Of a stretch of DNA of 64,000 nucleotides, positions 8,921 through 17,055 are shown in pieces. The position numbers were made by a program, and so were the translations under genes. Where the stretch lies: contig NZ_LZSC01000069.1 of assembly GCF_001665235.1 (NCBI RefSeq), positions 21,476-85,475 of the forward strand, given 5' to 3'. Source of the DNA: Mycobacterium sp. 1100029.7 (GTDB lineage Bacteria; Actinomycetota; Actinomycetes; Mycobacteriales; Mycobacteriaceae). The notes under the pieces were generated by a model. That model worked only from the letters and a program-made list of their open reading frames with translations, made no database searches and was not told where the DNA came from. Each line of letters starts with the position of its first letter. Positions within the stretch are counted from its first letter, which is position 1.

Positions 8921-9168
8921 TCGCTACTGATCGATCATTCAGAGACATTTCGATGTGATTTATCCCCGGTCACGCCGCGATCGTAACATCACCGCCGCTA
9001 TTTCATCGTCCGTACCGTCGCGCGGTGTCGGGCCGCGACCGTGTGTTCGGCGGTCGGGGTGGGGTGTGCTGCTGGCGCGTGAAAGCATTGCCTGCGCGAA
9101 CGGTTCGTCGCGTGCCAAACTTTGGCCGTGAGGTGCCGACTGGCAACTGCTCGACAAGAGGAGGACGC

Positions 9169-9930
9169 ATGGGGGCGCTCGAATCCTTTTACCGCCTGGT
9201 GCAACGCGCGATCGATAAGCGGCACGGATACGGAGTCATCAATCGCGGCGGCAACGGTGTCGTCGGACTGATAGACGTCGGTGCTGTAGGCCCATTGCCC
9301 AACCCGTGGCATCAGCGCTCTGACCTGGTCAGTCATGTCCTGCGATTCGAGCCGCGGGATCCCAGCGGCGAGACGCCCCGAGTGGTCACGATCGATGCGG
9401 CGTTATGGAGCGAGCAGGCAAAGCTGCCGTTCTACGTGTATGCGGGCCAGTCGGGCCACGGCTCTTCGTTGTTTCGGCAGAACATCGACTACGTGCGGGA
9501 GAACTTCGACGCGCTACGCACTCGGGGTCCGTCTCACCTTGCTGAGACGTGGTTCGACCGATCGCGTCTAGACCACATCGACGAAATCCAATGCACCACA
9601 CTGGACTTGGTGTTGGCGGACCGCCCAGAGCCCTACCATCTGCTGAAAATCGACGCCCAAGGGGCGGAACGGCAGATTCTGGAAGGGGCGGCCAACTTCC
9701 TTTCCGGAGACAGTTGCCTTGCTCTGCAGCTCGAGTTGTTCACGGTGCCGCTGTACGAAGGAATCGCTCTTCGGCCCGAGGTCGAAGAGCTGTTGGACGG
9801 TTACGGGTACGGCCTGGTCAAGGAGTACCCACCGCACGCCACCTTCGACGCGGCCAGCGATTACGTCTACCTGCGTCGCGACGCCTCAGGACCGGTCGCG
9901 GACGCTATTCGCGAGGCTTACCAGCTCTAG
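9169..9930 (+). CDS. FkbM family methyltransferase
   Basis: A 253-residue FkbM-type (Methyltransf_21) SAM methyltransferase. GVVGLIDVGAVGPLP forms the SAM-binding loop near residue 27, and YHLLKIDAQGAERQILEG near residue 160 is the family hallmark (KxDxQGxE). The ATG at 9169 was chosen over a longer open frame because AGAGGAGG (9157-9164) lies just upstream and the upstream residues look non-coding. FkbM enzymes typically methylate hydroxyls of sugars or polyketides. It is the first of three FkbM genes here (also 10892 and 16206). It is followed after 19 bp by the SMP-30-like gene. Confidence 0.85.
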   Translation: MGALESFYRLVQRAIDKRHGYGVINRGGNGVVGLIDVGAVGPLPNPWHQRSDLVSHVLRFEPRDPSGETPRVVTIDAALWSEQAKLPFYVYAGQSGHGSSLFRQNIDYVRENFDALRTRGPSHLAETWFDRSRLDHIDEIQCTTLDLVLADRPEPYHLLKIDAQGAERQILEGAANFLSGDSCLALQLELFTVPLYEGIALRPEVEELLDGYGYGLVKEYPPHATFDAASDYVYLRRDASGPVADAIREAYQL

Positions 9931-9949
9931 GTCATCGCCCCCGTCCGCT

Positions 9950-10813
9950 ATGCGTAACGCCGATCGAGTCACCACGCCGGCCGCCCACCACGGCGAGGGT
10001 CCGTACTGGGACGTGGCCACCCGTCGACTCCTGTTTATGGATGTTCTCGCGGGCGAGATTGTCGTGCTTGACGCTTCCGGACGGCTGTCCCGCCACCCGG
10101 TGCCGAGCCGTGCGGTCACAGTCGTCAGGCGTCGGGCATCGGATGGATTCGTGATCGCCACCGAGCGTGGACTCATCGGTGCCGACGAGCGATTGTCAAC
10201 GTTCGAACCGATCGCCGACGTCACCGAGGATCCGCTGGTACGCACCAACGATGGAGGCTGTGATCCCTTGGGAGCCTTCATTATTGGAACCATGGCTTAC
10301 GACGAACGACCGAACGGTGGAGCCGTCTATCGCGTCACTCCCGATCATGAGGTCACCGAGGTACTGTCACCCGTGTCGATCTCGAACGGACTTCAGTGGT
10401 CGGCCGACGGTCGTCGCGCGTATTACATCGACACCCCGACGCGACGGGTCGATGTATTCGAGGTCGATCCCGAGTCAGGTGCGTGGTTGCGCCGCCGGGT
10501 CCACCTCCACATCGACGACGCCTCCGGCTATCCCGATGGAATGGCCATCGACGAAGAGGATGGGCTTTGGATCGCGCTGTGGGGCGGCGGCAGTGTCCAT
10601 CACTACGACTCCTCGGGACGCCTTGTCGAGGCCATCGGTGTACCCGGCGTCACCCAGGTCAGTTCCTGTACCTTCGGCGGCGACGGGCGTGACGTTCTGT
10701 ACATCACCACCTCGCGCCAGGGACTTCCCGACGATCACGAGCCTTCCGCTGGCGCAATATTCGCCGTGGACACCGCGTCGCGGGGTGCGATTGCCGCGGA
10801 CTTTGCCGGATGA
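9950..10813 (+). CDS. SMP-30/gluconolactonase/LRE-like protein
   Basis: A 287-residue predicted six-bladed beta-propeller of the SMP-30/regucalcin/gluconolactonase family. The metal ligands of the family are present: Glu in HHGEGPYWD (near residue 16), Asn in VRTNDGGCDP (near 100), Asn in ISNGLQWSADG (near 145) and Asp in YPDGMAIDEEDGLW (near 195). Family members hydrolyse sugar lactones or related esters in the cytoplasm. ATG 9950 sets the N-terminus at the conserved first blade. Such a gene is unexpected in a GPL region; it could hydrolyse an aldonolactone during sugar-acid synthesis. No partner identifies its substrate. Confidence 0.82.
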   Translation: MRNADRVTTPAAHHGEGPYWDVATRRLLFMDVLAGEIVVLDASGRLSRHPVPSRAVTVVRRRASDGFVIATERGLIGADERLSTFEPIADVTEDPLVRTNDGGCDPLGAFIIGTMAYDERPNGGAVYRVTPDHEVTEVLSPVSISNGLQWSADGRRAYYIDTPTRRVDVFEVDPESGAWLRRRVHLHIDDASGYPDGMAIDEEDGLWIALWGGGSVHHYDSSGRLVEAIGVPGVTQVSSCTFGGDGRDVLYITTSRQGLPDDHEPSAGAIFAVDTASRGAIAADFAG

Positions 10814-10891
10814 CGGCGGCTGCGCCGGCCTGACGGGCTACCTGGGGGCCTGATTGTCGATGCGGCGCACGGGATTTTGGAGGCTGATAGT

Positions 10892-11788
10892 GTGCAAATC
10901 GTGCCCGTGACGCCTGTGACTTCACTTCCGTACGTGCCGAGCCGCGACTTTATCTATGACTTTCTACGCAGTCGCGGACCTGCCGATCTTTACCTCGATG
11001 TCGGTGCGGCATCCGGCGAAATCAGTGAGCGCATAGCGGACAACGCCTCGCACGTCTTGGCATTCGAGCCCTTTCCAAACAACGCCCAACTTTTCAGGAA
11101 GCGGCTTGCCGACTATCCGCATGTCCAGTTGGTGGAGAAGGCGGTATCAAGTCGGAAAGGGCGAACCACATTATTTGTCGGCTCGACGGTGCAAGGTGAC
11201 GAACCGGGCTGGGATGATCAAGTTGGTTACTCGTCCGTCGGAATGATCGGCACCTCCGTGGCGGCCACGCTGAACAACTACGTATCGATCGGCCTGGCAG
11301 CCCTGCGCCGCAAGCGTGGTGCGACCCTGGTCCGGGTCCAGACAACCACTCTCGACGCCGAATTGGGAGGGCGAACCGTCGACTTCGTGAAGGTCGACGT
11401 GCAGGGCGCCGAAGGCCGAGTGCTCGAGGGCGCCGAGTCGGCACTGAAGTCGCACCGAATCAAATTGATGTATTTGGAGTGGTCGGGTGATGCCGAGGTG
11501 GAGAGGCGCCTCGACGACGCCGGCTACGCAATTTTCGATTCGGTGTATGTCGGTTCCGGATCGGACGCGGCGCGTAACAACTTCGAGAGCAAGGGTTTCG
11601 AAGTTATCGGACTAATACCATTGTCGATCGGACAGCCTGCGCTGGAAATGATTTATCGCGGACCAGGCTCCGATATTGGACCAGTGTTACGTGAGTTAAA
11701 TGGGGTTGGTCAATGGATTCAGACAGACCTGGTAGCCCTGCCGAGCGACGATGCCGGCGAGTTGACGGAGTTTCTCCGGGCCGCGTAA
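10892..11788 (+). CDS. FkbM family methyltransferase
   Basis: A 298-residue FkbM-type methyltransferase. LYLDVGAASGEISERIAD forms motif I near residue 37, HVLAFEPFPNNAQLF forms motif II, and TVDFVKVDVQGAEGRVLEGA near residue 170 is the family signature. GTG 10892 is preferred because GGAGG (10879-10883) precedes it by eight bases; the TTG at 10877 overlaps that ribosome binding site. It lies 78 bp downstream of the SMP-30 gene on the same strand. The tail after the core (about 80 residues) is longer than in the copy at 9169. It probably O-methylates a sugar of the GPL hapten. Confidence 0.85.
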   Translation: MQIVPVTPVTSLPYVPSRDFIYDFLRSRGPADLYLDVGAASGEISERIADNASHVLAFEPFPNNAQLFRKRLADYPHVQLVEKAVSSRKGRTTLFVGSTVQGDEPGWDDQVGYSSVGMIGTSVAATLNNYVSIGLAALRRKRGATLVRVQTTTLDAELGGRTVDFVKVDVQGAEGRVLEGAESALKSHRIKLMYLEWSGDAEVERRLDDAGYAIFDSVYVGSGSDAARNNFESKGFEVIGLIPLSIGQPALEMIYRGPGSDIGPVLRELNGVGQWIQTDLVALPSDDAGELTEFLRAA

Positions 11789-12041
11789 GCGCCGCAACAG
11801 CCGATCGTCGACAACCAGGAGCAAGCGTTGCGGCGCAACGCCCTCGAATTCCGCCACCTGCGGGTATCGTTACGCCACGATGCTGCCCCAGGAGGAATTT
11901 CGCAGTTGCGAGCGCCGGAACAGGGCCGGAAAAGGGCCGGAACAGGGGATGTACCGCGGCTCGGTCTTCGGTATGGTCCGAACCCGACAGCACCTCAGAC
12001 GACAGTGATTTCGCCACGACATGGGGGCAAACGCGCCAGCG

Positions 12042-13001
12042 ATGAGTGAGAACAATTCGCCACGCCGGGTGTCGGCAGTCATCCGCGCACTCAACGAAGG
12101 CAAGCACATCGGTCGCTTGCTGAAGGGACTTGAGCAGCAGACCGTCAAGCTCGACGAGATCATCCTGGTCGACTCCGGCTCGACAGACGACACGGTCGCG
12201 ATTGCCGAAGCTGCCGGCTGCACCATCGTGCACATCGCGAAGAACGAATTCTCTTTTGGGCGTGCGCTTAATAGAGGGTGCGCCGCGGCGACCGGCGACA
12301 TCCTGCTGTTCGCGTCGGCGCACGTATACCCGGTCTACAACACCTACGTCGAGCACATCGTCAGCGCGTTCGACCGGGAGGGTGTGGCCATCGCGTACGG
12401 ACGCCAAGTCGGAGATGAGCGAACGAAGTTCTCCGAATCGCGGGTGATGCTGAAATGGTTTCCCAATCAGAACATCTGGGACCAGGGGCACCCGTTCAGC
12501 AACAACGCCAATGCTGCGGTGTTGAGGTCGGTCTGGCAGCAGACTCCCTACGACGAGACCCTGACCGGGCTGGAAGACCTCGACTTCGCCAAGAAGGCAC
12601 TGGACCGAGGGTGCAAGATCGCCTATGTGGCGGATGCGCCGGTGGTCCACGTGCACGAGGAAACGTGGAGCACCATCCGCAACCGGTACCGGCGCGAGGC
12701 CATGGCTTATGCCCGCATCGTGAAGGGATCGGAGATGACGCTTCCGCGTGCGCTGGGGCTGGCGTTGACGAACATTGCGGGCGATTACCGAGAGGCGGTG
12801 AAGGCGAACCTGTTGCGCAGCAACGCATTGAGCATCCCGCAATTTCGGTTCGCGCAGTTCATCGGGGCTTGGCAGGGGTTCCGCGAGCCGGACCATGTGT
12901 CGGCGCGGCTGTTGGAACGCTTCTACTATCCGGCCGGGTCGCAGGGCAACGAGCCTCCGCCCGAGCCCGGTCGCAGGATCGTCTACTCCGAAGACTCCTG
13001 A
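12042..13001 (+). CDS. Family 2 glycosyltransferase heading the CMP-sugar-like gene run
   Basis: A 319-residue GT2 enzyme. It has RVSAVIRALNEGKHIGRLL, then DEIILVDSGSTDDTVAIAE near residue 40, FGRALNRGCAAATGDILLF near 75 and the acceptor-side YDETLTGLEDLDFAKKAL near 175 (EDxD with a downstream basic segment). These are classic features of sugar transferases of the rhamnosyltransferase-like GT2 group. The start at ATG 12042 is the second in-frame ATG; 12021 is also possible, and neither has a clear ribosome binding site. It is followed after 21 bp by the cytidylyltransferase gene and is likely co-transcribed with it, so it may use the sugar made by that gene run. Confidence 0.85.
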   Translation: MSENNSPRRVSAVIRALNEGKHIGRLLKGLEQQTVKLDEIILVDSGSTDDTVAIAEAAGCTIVHIAKNEFSFGRALNRGCAAATGDILLFASAHVYPVYNTYVEHIVSAFDREGVAIAYGRQVGDERTKFSESRVMLKWFPNQNIWDQGHPFSNNANAAVLRSVWQQTPYDETLTGLEDLDFAKKALDRGCKIAYVADAPVVHVHEETWSTIRNRYRREAMAYARIVKGSEMTLPRALGLALTNIAGDYREAVKANLLRSNALSIPQFRFAQFIGAWQGFREPDHVSARLLERFYYPAGSQGNEPPPEPGRRIVYSEDS

Positions 13002-13022
13002 ATTACCCACCGTTAGGGAGCA

Positions 13023-13694
13023 ATGACTCGCACCGTCGCCGTCGTACCGATGCGTCACAACAGTGAGCGCGTCCCCGGGAAGAACTACCGCCTGCTGGCC
13101 GGAGTCCCGTTGTACCACCACATTATTCGGACGTTGGCCGCGGTGCCTGAAATCGATCTCGTCGTGATCGACACCGACAGCGACTTCATCATCGCCGACT
13201 GCGCCGCGTTCTTCCCGCAAGTGCAGGTGCTGCTGCGGCCCGAGCATCTGCGTGACGGCAATATCGCGATGAACGATGTGCTGCTCAATACGCTGGACCA
13301 GGTCGACGCCGACATCGTGCTGCAGACGCATTCGACGAACCCATTCCTGAAGGCGGACACAGTATCTGCGGCGCTGAAGCTGTTTTCGGCACCCGGCCGT
13401 GAGTACGACTCGGTGTTCAGTGTCACGCGCCTGCAGGCACGCCTGTGGGACGCCGAGATACGACCGGTCAATCACGACCCGTCGGTGCTGTTGCGGACGC
13501 AGGACCTCCCACCGCTCTACATCGAGAACTCCTGCTTTTTCATCTTCACTCCGAAACTGTTGCGGGAGCGCGGTACCCGCATCGGTGCGCACCCGTACAT
13601 GGTGGAGATGGCCCCCCTGGAGGCTGTGGACATCGACAACGAAGAGGATTTCTCGTTGGCGGCTGCCATCGCCGAGAGCAGGATCAGCACATGA
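13023..13694 (+). CDS. Acylneuraminate cytidylyltransferase-family enzyme (CMP-sugar synthetase-like)
   Basis: A 223-residue nucleotidyltransferase of the CMP-NeuAc/CMP-KDO synthetase family, which activates keto-sugar acids with CTP. The N-terminal P-loop-like motif VAVVPMRHNSERVPGKNYRL matches the family RxxSxRxPxKN pattern. VIDTDSDFIIADCA follows near residue 45, then IVLQTHSTNPFLKADTV near 98 (usually LLQPTSPL-type) and VDIDNEEDFSLA at the C-terminus (metal-binding DIDxxxDF). Length is normal for the family. The next gene starts inside its stop codon (ATGA, 13691-13694). CMP-activated sugars are not an established part of mycobacterial GPLs, and no NeuB-type synthase is visible in the window, so the substrate is open. 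Confidence 0.85.
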   Translation: MTRTVAVVPMRHNSERVPGKNYRLLAGVPLYHHIIRTLAAVPEIDLVVIDTDSDFIIADCAAFFPQVQVLLRPEHLRDGNIAMNDVLLNTLDQVDADIVLQTHSTNPFLKADTVSAALKLFSAPGREYDSVFSVTRLQARLWDAEIRPVNHDPSVLLRTQDLPPLYIENSCFFIFTPKLLRERGTRIGAHPYMVEMAPLEAVDIDNEEDFSLAAAIAESRIST

Positions 13695-14623
13695 GCGCCC
13701 CACTGATCCTCGTCACCTGCCGCCAGATGCAGGTCGAACTTCCGCGACACCGCGAGAGAATCGAGAAGCTCGGCTACGAGGTTCTGGCGCCGGATCTGGC
13801 TGGGCGTCAACAGTTCACCGCCGCGGAATTACTCGAGTACGGCGATCGTCTGGTGGGGATCATCGCGGGCGACGACGAACTCGACCGGACATTCTTCGAC
13901 GGTGCCGACAAACTCAAGACACTGATCCGCTGGGGGATCGGCATGGACTCCGTGGACCACGAGGCTGCGCGAGAGCACGGGGTGACCGTGCGCAACACCC
14001 CGGGCGTCTTCGGCCAGGAAGTCGCCGACTCGGCGTTCGGCTACATCTTGAACCTTGTCCGCGGTTACATAGCGGTGGACGCGGCAGTGCGCCGGGGCGA
14101 ATGGCCCAAAGTGGAAGGCCTGACCCTGGCCGGGGCGCGGCTGGGGATCGTGGGTTTTGGTGCGATCGGTCATGAGGTTGCCAAGCGCGCAAAGGGTTTC
14201 GATATGGATGTGGTCGCCTACGACCCGTTCGCCGATGGCGCACACTCCGACGTGGCACTCGTCGACCTCGAACAGCTATTGGCGACAAGCCGTTTCATCG
14301 TCCTGGCCTGTCCACTGACGCCTGACACGCACCACCTGATCAACGCGGAGCGTCTTGCCCTGGTGCGCCGGGACGCCTACCTGGTGAACGTGGCCCGCGG
14401 GCCCGTAGTGGCCGAGCAGGACCTGATCGCGGCGCTCAAGGACGGTCGGTTGGCGGGAGCCGCGCTCGATGTGTTCGAGGTCGAGCCGCTGCCGCTGGAC
14501 AGTGAGCTGCGCACCTTGCCGAACGTCGTGCTGGGCGCGCACAACGGATCCAACACCCGCGAGGGCGTCATACGGGCGAGCAACGCGGCGGTCGACTTTC
14601 TGATCGAGGAGCTGAGCCGGTGA
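13691..14623 (+). CDS. D-3-phosphoglycerate dehydrogenase-like 2-hydroxyacid dehydrogenase
   Basis: A 310-residue NAD-dependent D-isomer 2-hydroxyacid dehydrogenase. It has a substrate-domain segment LKTLIRWGIGMDSVDHEAA near residue 75, the dinucleotide loop LGIVGFGAIGHEVAKRA near 155, the catalytic Arg in YLVNVARGPVVAE near 230, AALDVFEVEPLP near 258 and the catalytic His in LGAHNGSNTREG near 282. It has no C-terminal ACT domain, unlike housekeeping SerA, so it is probably a pathway-specific enzyme acting on a 2-hydroxy or 2-keto sugar acid. It overlaps the cytidylyltransferase and the following SDR by 4 bp each, which implies translational coupling. Confidence 0.85.
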   Translation: MSAPLILVTCRQMQVELPRHRERIEKLGYEVLAPDLAGRQQFTAAELLEYGDRLVGIIAGDDELDRTFFDGADKLKTLIRWGIGMDSVDHEAAREHGVTVRNTPGVFGQEVADSAFGYILNLVRGYIAVDAAVRRGEWPKVEGLTLAGARLGIVGFGAIGHEVAKRAKGFDMDVVAYDPFADGAHSDVALVDLEQLLATSRFIVLACPLTPDTHHLINAERLALVRRDAYLVNVARGPVVAEQDLIAALKDGRLAGAALDVFEVEPLPLDSELRTLPNVVLGAHNGSNTREGVIRASNAAVDFLIEELSR

Positions 14624-15342
14624 CCGCGGCGATCATCGTCACGGGGGCCGCCGGGGGGATCGGCACGGCGCTGTGCGACCGGGTGCGCAAAGACGGGTAC
14701 CTCGCGATCGGAATCGACAGAAACGTCGCGCCGGCCGCCGACACCTACCTCCAGGTGGACCTGAGCCAGTCCGAGGAGCTGGTGGAGTTGGGGCGCGAGC
14801 TCGCCAAAGACTATGAGCTGAAGGCTATCGTGCACAACGGGGCGGTACAGCCCATTGCGGGGGCGGGGGACACGCCCTTCGACGAATGGACAAACGCCTT
14901 GCGGGTCAACGTGCTTGCCGTGGACGCCCTGATCTCGGGCAGCCGCGAAAATCTCGCCGCTCATGACGGTTCGGTGGTCGTCATCACCAGCGTGCACGGC
15001 CGCGCGACAACGGGAGGTATCACGGCGTACGCCACGACGAAAGCGGCACTGGAGGGTTGGGTGCGGTCGGCGGCAATGGACCTCGGACCCAGCATCCGCG
15101 TCAACGCCATCGCGCCGGGGGCGATCGACACCGCCAAACTCCGTGAGGGATTTGCGCGCTGGGGCGAAACGGCCGAGGAACGCAAGGAAGTGTTGCGCCA
15201 GCGCACTGCGCTGCGGCGCATCGGCGAGCCCAGTGACGTCGCCGGCGCGGTTTCGTTCCTGATCGGCGATGACGCACGCTTCATCACCGGCACGGTGCTG
15301 GTCGTCGACGGTGGTGCGACGGCGCGGCTGGGGTCCGAATGA
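14620..15342 (+). CDS. Short-chain dehydrogenase/reductase in the CMP-sugar-like run
   Basis: A 240-residue classical SDR. It has the cofactor loop IIVTGAAGGIGTAL at the N-terminus, HNGAVQPI at the NNAG position (NAG replaced by NGA), catalytic Ser in VVVITSVHGRATTG, and catalytic YATTKAALEG (YxxxK) near residue 137. The C-terminus is FITGTVLVVDGG. It starts with GTG 14620 within the stop of the dehydrogenase upstream. SDRs of this type (such as PtmA) accompany cytidylyltransferases in nonulosonic-acid loci of other bacteria, where they act on the sugar precursor. That comparison is from family knowledge; the actual substrate is unknown. Confidence 0.83.
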   Translation: MTAAIIVTGAAGGIGTALCDRVRKDGYLAIGIDRNVAPAADTYLQVDLSQSEELVELGRELAKDYELKAIVHNGAVQPIAGAGDTPFDEWTNALRVNVLAVDALISGSRENLAAHDGSVVVITSVHGRATTGGITAYATTKAALEGWVRSAAMDLGPSIRVNAIAPGAIDTAKLREGFARWGETAEERKEVLRQRTALRRIGEPSDVAGAVSFLIGDDARFITGTVLVVDGGATARLGSE

Positions 15343-15358
15343 GGGGAGACACAACGCA

Positions 15359-16147
15359 GTGAGCTCGTTCAGCGATCACTCCGCCCGCATGTTGACGCGC
15401 TCTATCGCCAGCACCCAGACGTGGTTGAACGACACGATGACGGCCGCCGGACGCGCCAACCATGCGTTCATACGCCAATTTCGAGGTATCCATCGCGGGA
15501 AGCGATGCGTGATCATCGGCAACGGGCCGAGCCTGAAAAACACCGATATGAGCCTGCTGCGTGACGAATACACGTTCGGGCTCAACCGCATCTACCTGAT
15601 GTTCGACGAACTCGGGTTCGAGACCACCTTCCATGTCGTCATCAACCGGCACGTCGTCGAGCAGTGTGCCGACGACTTCCGCGCGATCAAGGCTCCGCTG
15701 TTCACGACCGCACCGAACCGCGAGTTCCTTGACGGCGCAACCGATACCGCATTTCTCAACACGATCGTCGGACTCTGGCCGCACTTCTCACGTGACGCCG
15801 CCCGCGGCGTCTGGGAGGGTTACACGGTCACGTATGTGGCGATGCAACTGGCCTACTACATGGGATTCTCCGAGGTCGTCCTGATCGGCGTCGACCACCG
15901 GTTCGCTGTCAGCGGAACCCCGAACCAACTGGTCGAGTCCACTGGGCCCGATGCCAGTCACTTCGATCCGCGCTATTTTCCCAAGGGATTCAAGTGGCAG
16001 CTGCCCGATCTGGATAATTCCGAAGTCGCCTACCGACTGGCCCGCAACGCATTCGAGGCCGATGGCCGGCGCATTGTCGACGCGACTGTCGATGGCGCGC
16101 TGACGATCTATCCCAAGGTCTCGCTAGAGCAGGCGCTCGCCAAGTGA
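15359..16147 (+). CDS. DUF115/GT42-like protein, possible CMP-sugar transferase
   Basis: A 262-residue protein with the DUF115/sialyltransferase-like fold signature. It has RCVIIGNGPSLKNTDMSLL near residue 50, TFGLNRIYLMFDELG near 75, GYTVTYVAMQLAYYMGFSEV near 157, VLIGVDHRF, then SHFDPRYFP near 200 and a C-terminal AYRLARNAFEADGRRIVDAT. The NGPSL loop, the glycine/alanine-rich helix with VLIGVD, and the late Ser-His motif occur in the same order in GT42 sialyltransferases (CstI/CstII) and in Maf flagellin nonulosonate transferases. GTG 15359 was chosen; GAGGGGA (15341-15347) lies 11 bases upstream. With a CMP-sugar synthetase homologue three genes upstream, a CMP-sugar-dependent glycosyltransferase is a reasonable inference. 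Confidence 0.72.
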   Translation: MSSFSDHSARMLTRSIASTQTWLNDTMTAAGRANHAFIRQFRGIHRGKRCVIIGNGPSLKNTDMSLLRDEYTFGLNRIYLMFDELGFETTFHVVINRHVVEQCADDFRAIKAPLFTTAPNREFLDGATDTAFLNTIVGLWPHFSRDAARGVWEGYTVTYVAMQLAYYMGFSEVVLIGVDHRFAVSGTPNQLVESTGPDASHFDPRYFPKGFKWQLPDLDNSEVAYRLARNAFEADGRRIVDATVDGALTIYPKVSLEQALAK

Positions 16148-16205
16148 CAGTCCAGGCGCTGTGGCGGGCATACGGCACACACCGCATTTGCAGACAGGTG
16201 ATGAC

Positions 16206-16976
16206 ATGGTTTTGAAGGCACTGGCCCGTCGAGTGTTGCCGCCGTGGGATCTCGACGAAGTGGGCATCGTGTTTCACGTGATCGGCAATACGCCCGGCAC
16301 CATGCTCGATGTTGGCGCCCACCAGGGCTATTCAGCGGCACCGTTTCTGGTGCGCAAGTGGACGGTGCATGCGTTCGAGCCCGACCCGGCCAATCGTGCG
16401 ATCTTGTCGTCCCGTTTTCCCGACATCACGATCGATCCACGTGCCATCGCCGAGAAGGACGGCGACGAGGTGTCGCTGTTCACCAGCGACGTCTCGTCGG
16501 GCATCAGCACGCTGTCGCCCTTTCATTCCACGCATGAGCCGACCGCGACAGTGCGCACCGTGCGTCTCGACACCTACATTCGCGAGCATGGCATCGAGCA
16601 GGTCGACTTCTTGAAGATCGACACCGAAGGATTCGACCTTTTCGCGTTGCGCTCGTTTCCCTGGGACAAGGTGCATCCCAAGGCCGTGGTCTGCGAATTC
16701 GAGGACAACAAAACAACTCGGTTGGGCCACGATGTTCACGACATTGCCCGCTTCATCCAGCAGCACGGATATGCGGTGTTGGTTTCGGAGTGGGAGCCGA
16801 TCACCGAGTACGGCGTCCGGCACACCTGGCGACGCTTTGCGCGCTATCCGACCGATCTTGGCGCCGACAGCTGGGGCAACCTCATCGCGGTAGAGCCGAG
16901 CCTGCTCGAATCCGTCGAGCGCGCAGGCCAATCCGCGGTCAAGCGAATGCGGCTGCGCCGGTGGGCCGAATCATGA
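16206..16976 (+). CDS. FkbM family methyltransferase
   Basis: A 256-residue FkbM-type SAM methyltransferase. It has GTMLDVGAHQGYSAAPFLV (motif I) near residue 37, VHAFEPDPANRAIL (motif II), then QVDFLKIDTEGFDLFALRSF near residue 135 (the KxDxEGxD family signature). The tail EYGVRHTWRRFARYPTDL lies where FkbM enzymes of polysaccharide loci have their acceptor lid. Start at ATG 16206, which is the first ATG near the core. It lies 58 bp after the DUF115-like gene on the same strand and 79 bp before gmd. It is the third FkbM copy in the region and is not obviously closer to either of the others. It probably O-methylates the terminal sugar. Confidence 0.85.
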   Translation: MVLKALARRVLPPWDLDEVGIVFHVIGNTPGTMLDVGAHQGYSAAPFLVRKWTVHAFEPDPANRAILSSRFPDITIDPRAIAEKDGDEVSLFTSDVSSGISTLSPFHSTHEPTATVRTVRLDTYIREHGIEQVDFLKIDTEGFDLFALRSFPWDKVHPKAVVCEFEDNKTTRLGHDVHDIARFIQQHGYAVLVSEWEPITEYGVRHTWRRFARYPTDLGADSWGNLIAVEPSLLESVERAGQSAVKRMRLRRWAES

Positions 16977-17055
16977 TGCATGCAGATACTATGAGACCGC
17001 AGGATGATCGCGTGCGGGCGTTGCCGGGCGTGAAGCTATGAGAAGCGGGAATCCA

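Noticed and set aside
11604..13703. 699-codon minus-strand frame
   Set aside because: Antisense to the FkbM, GT2 and cytidylyltransferase genes, with no recognisable domain.
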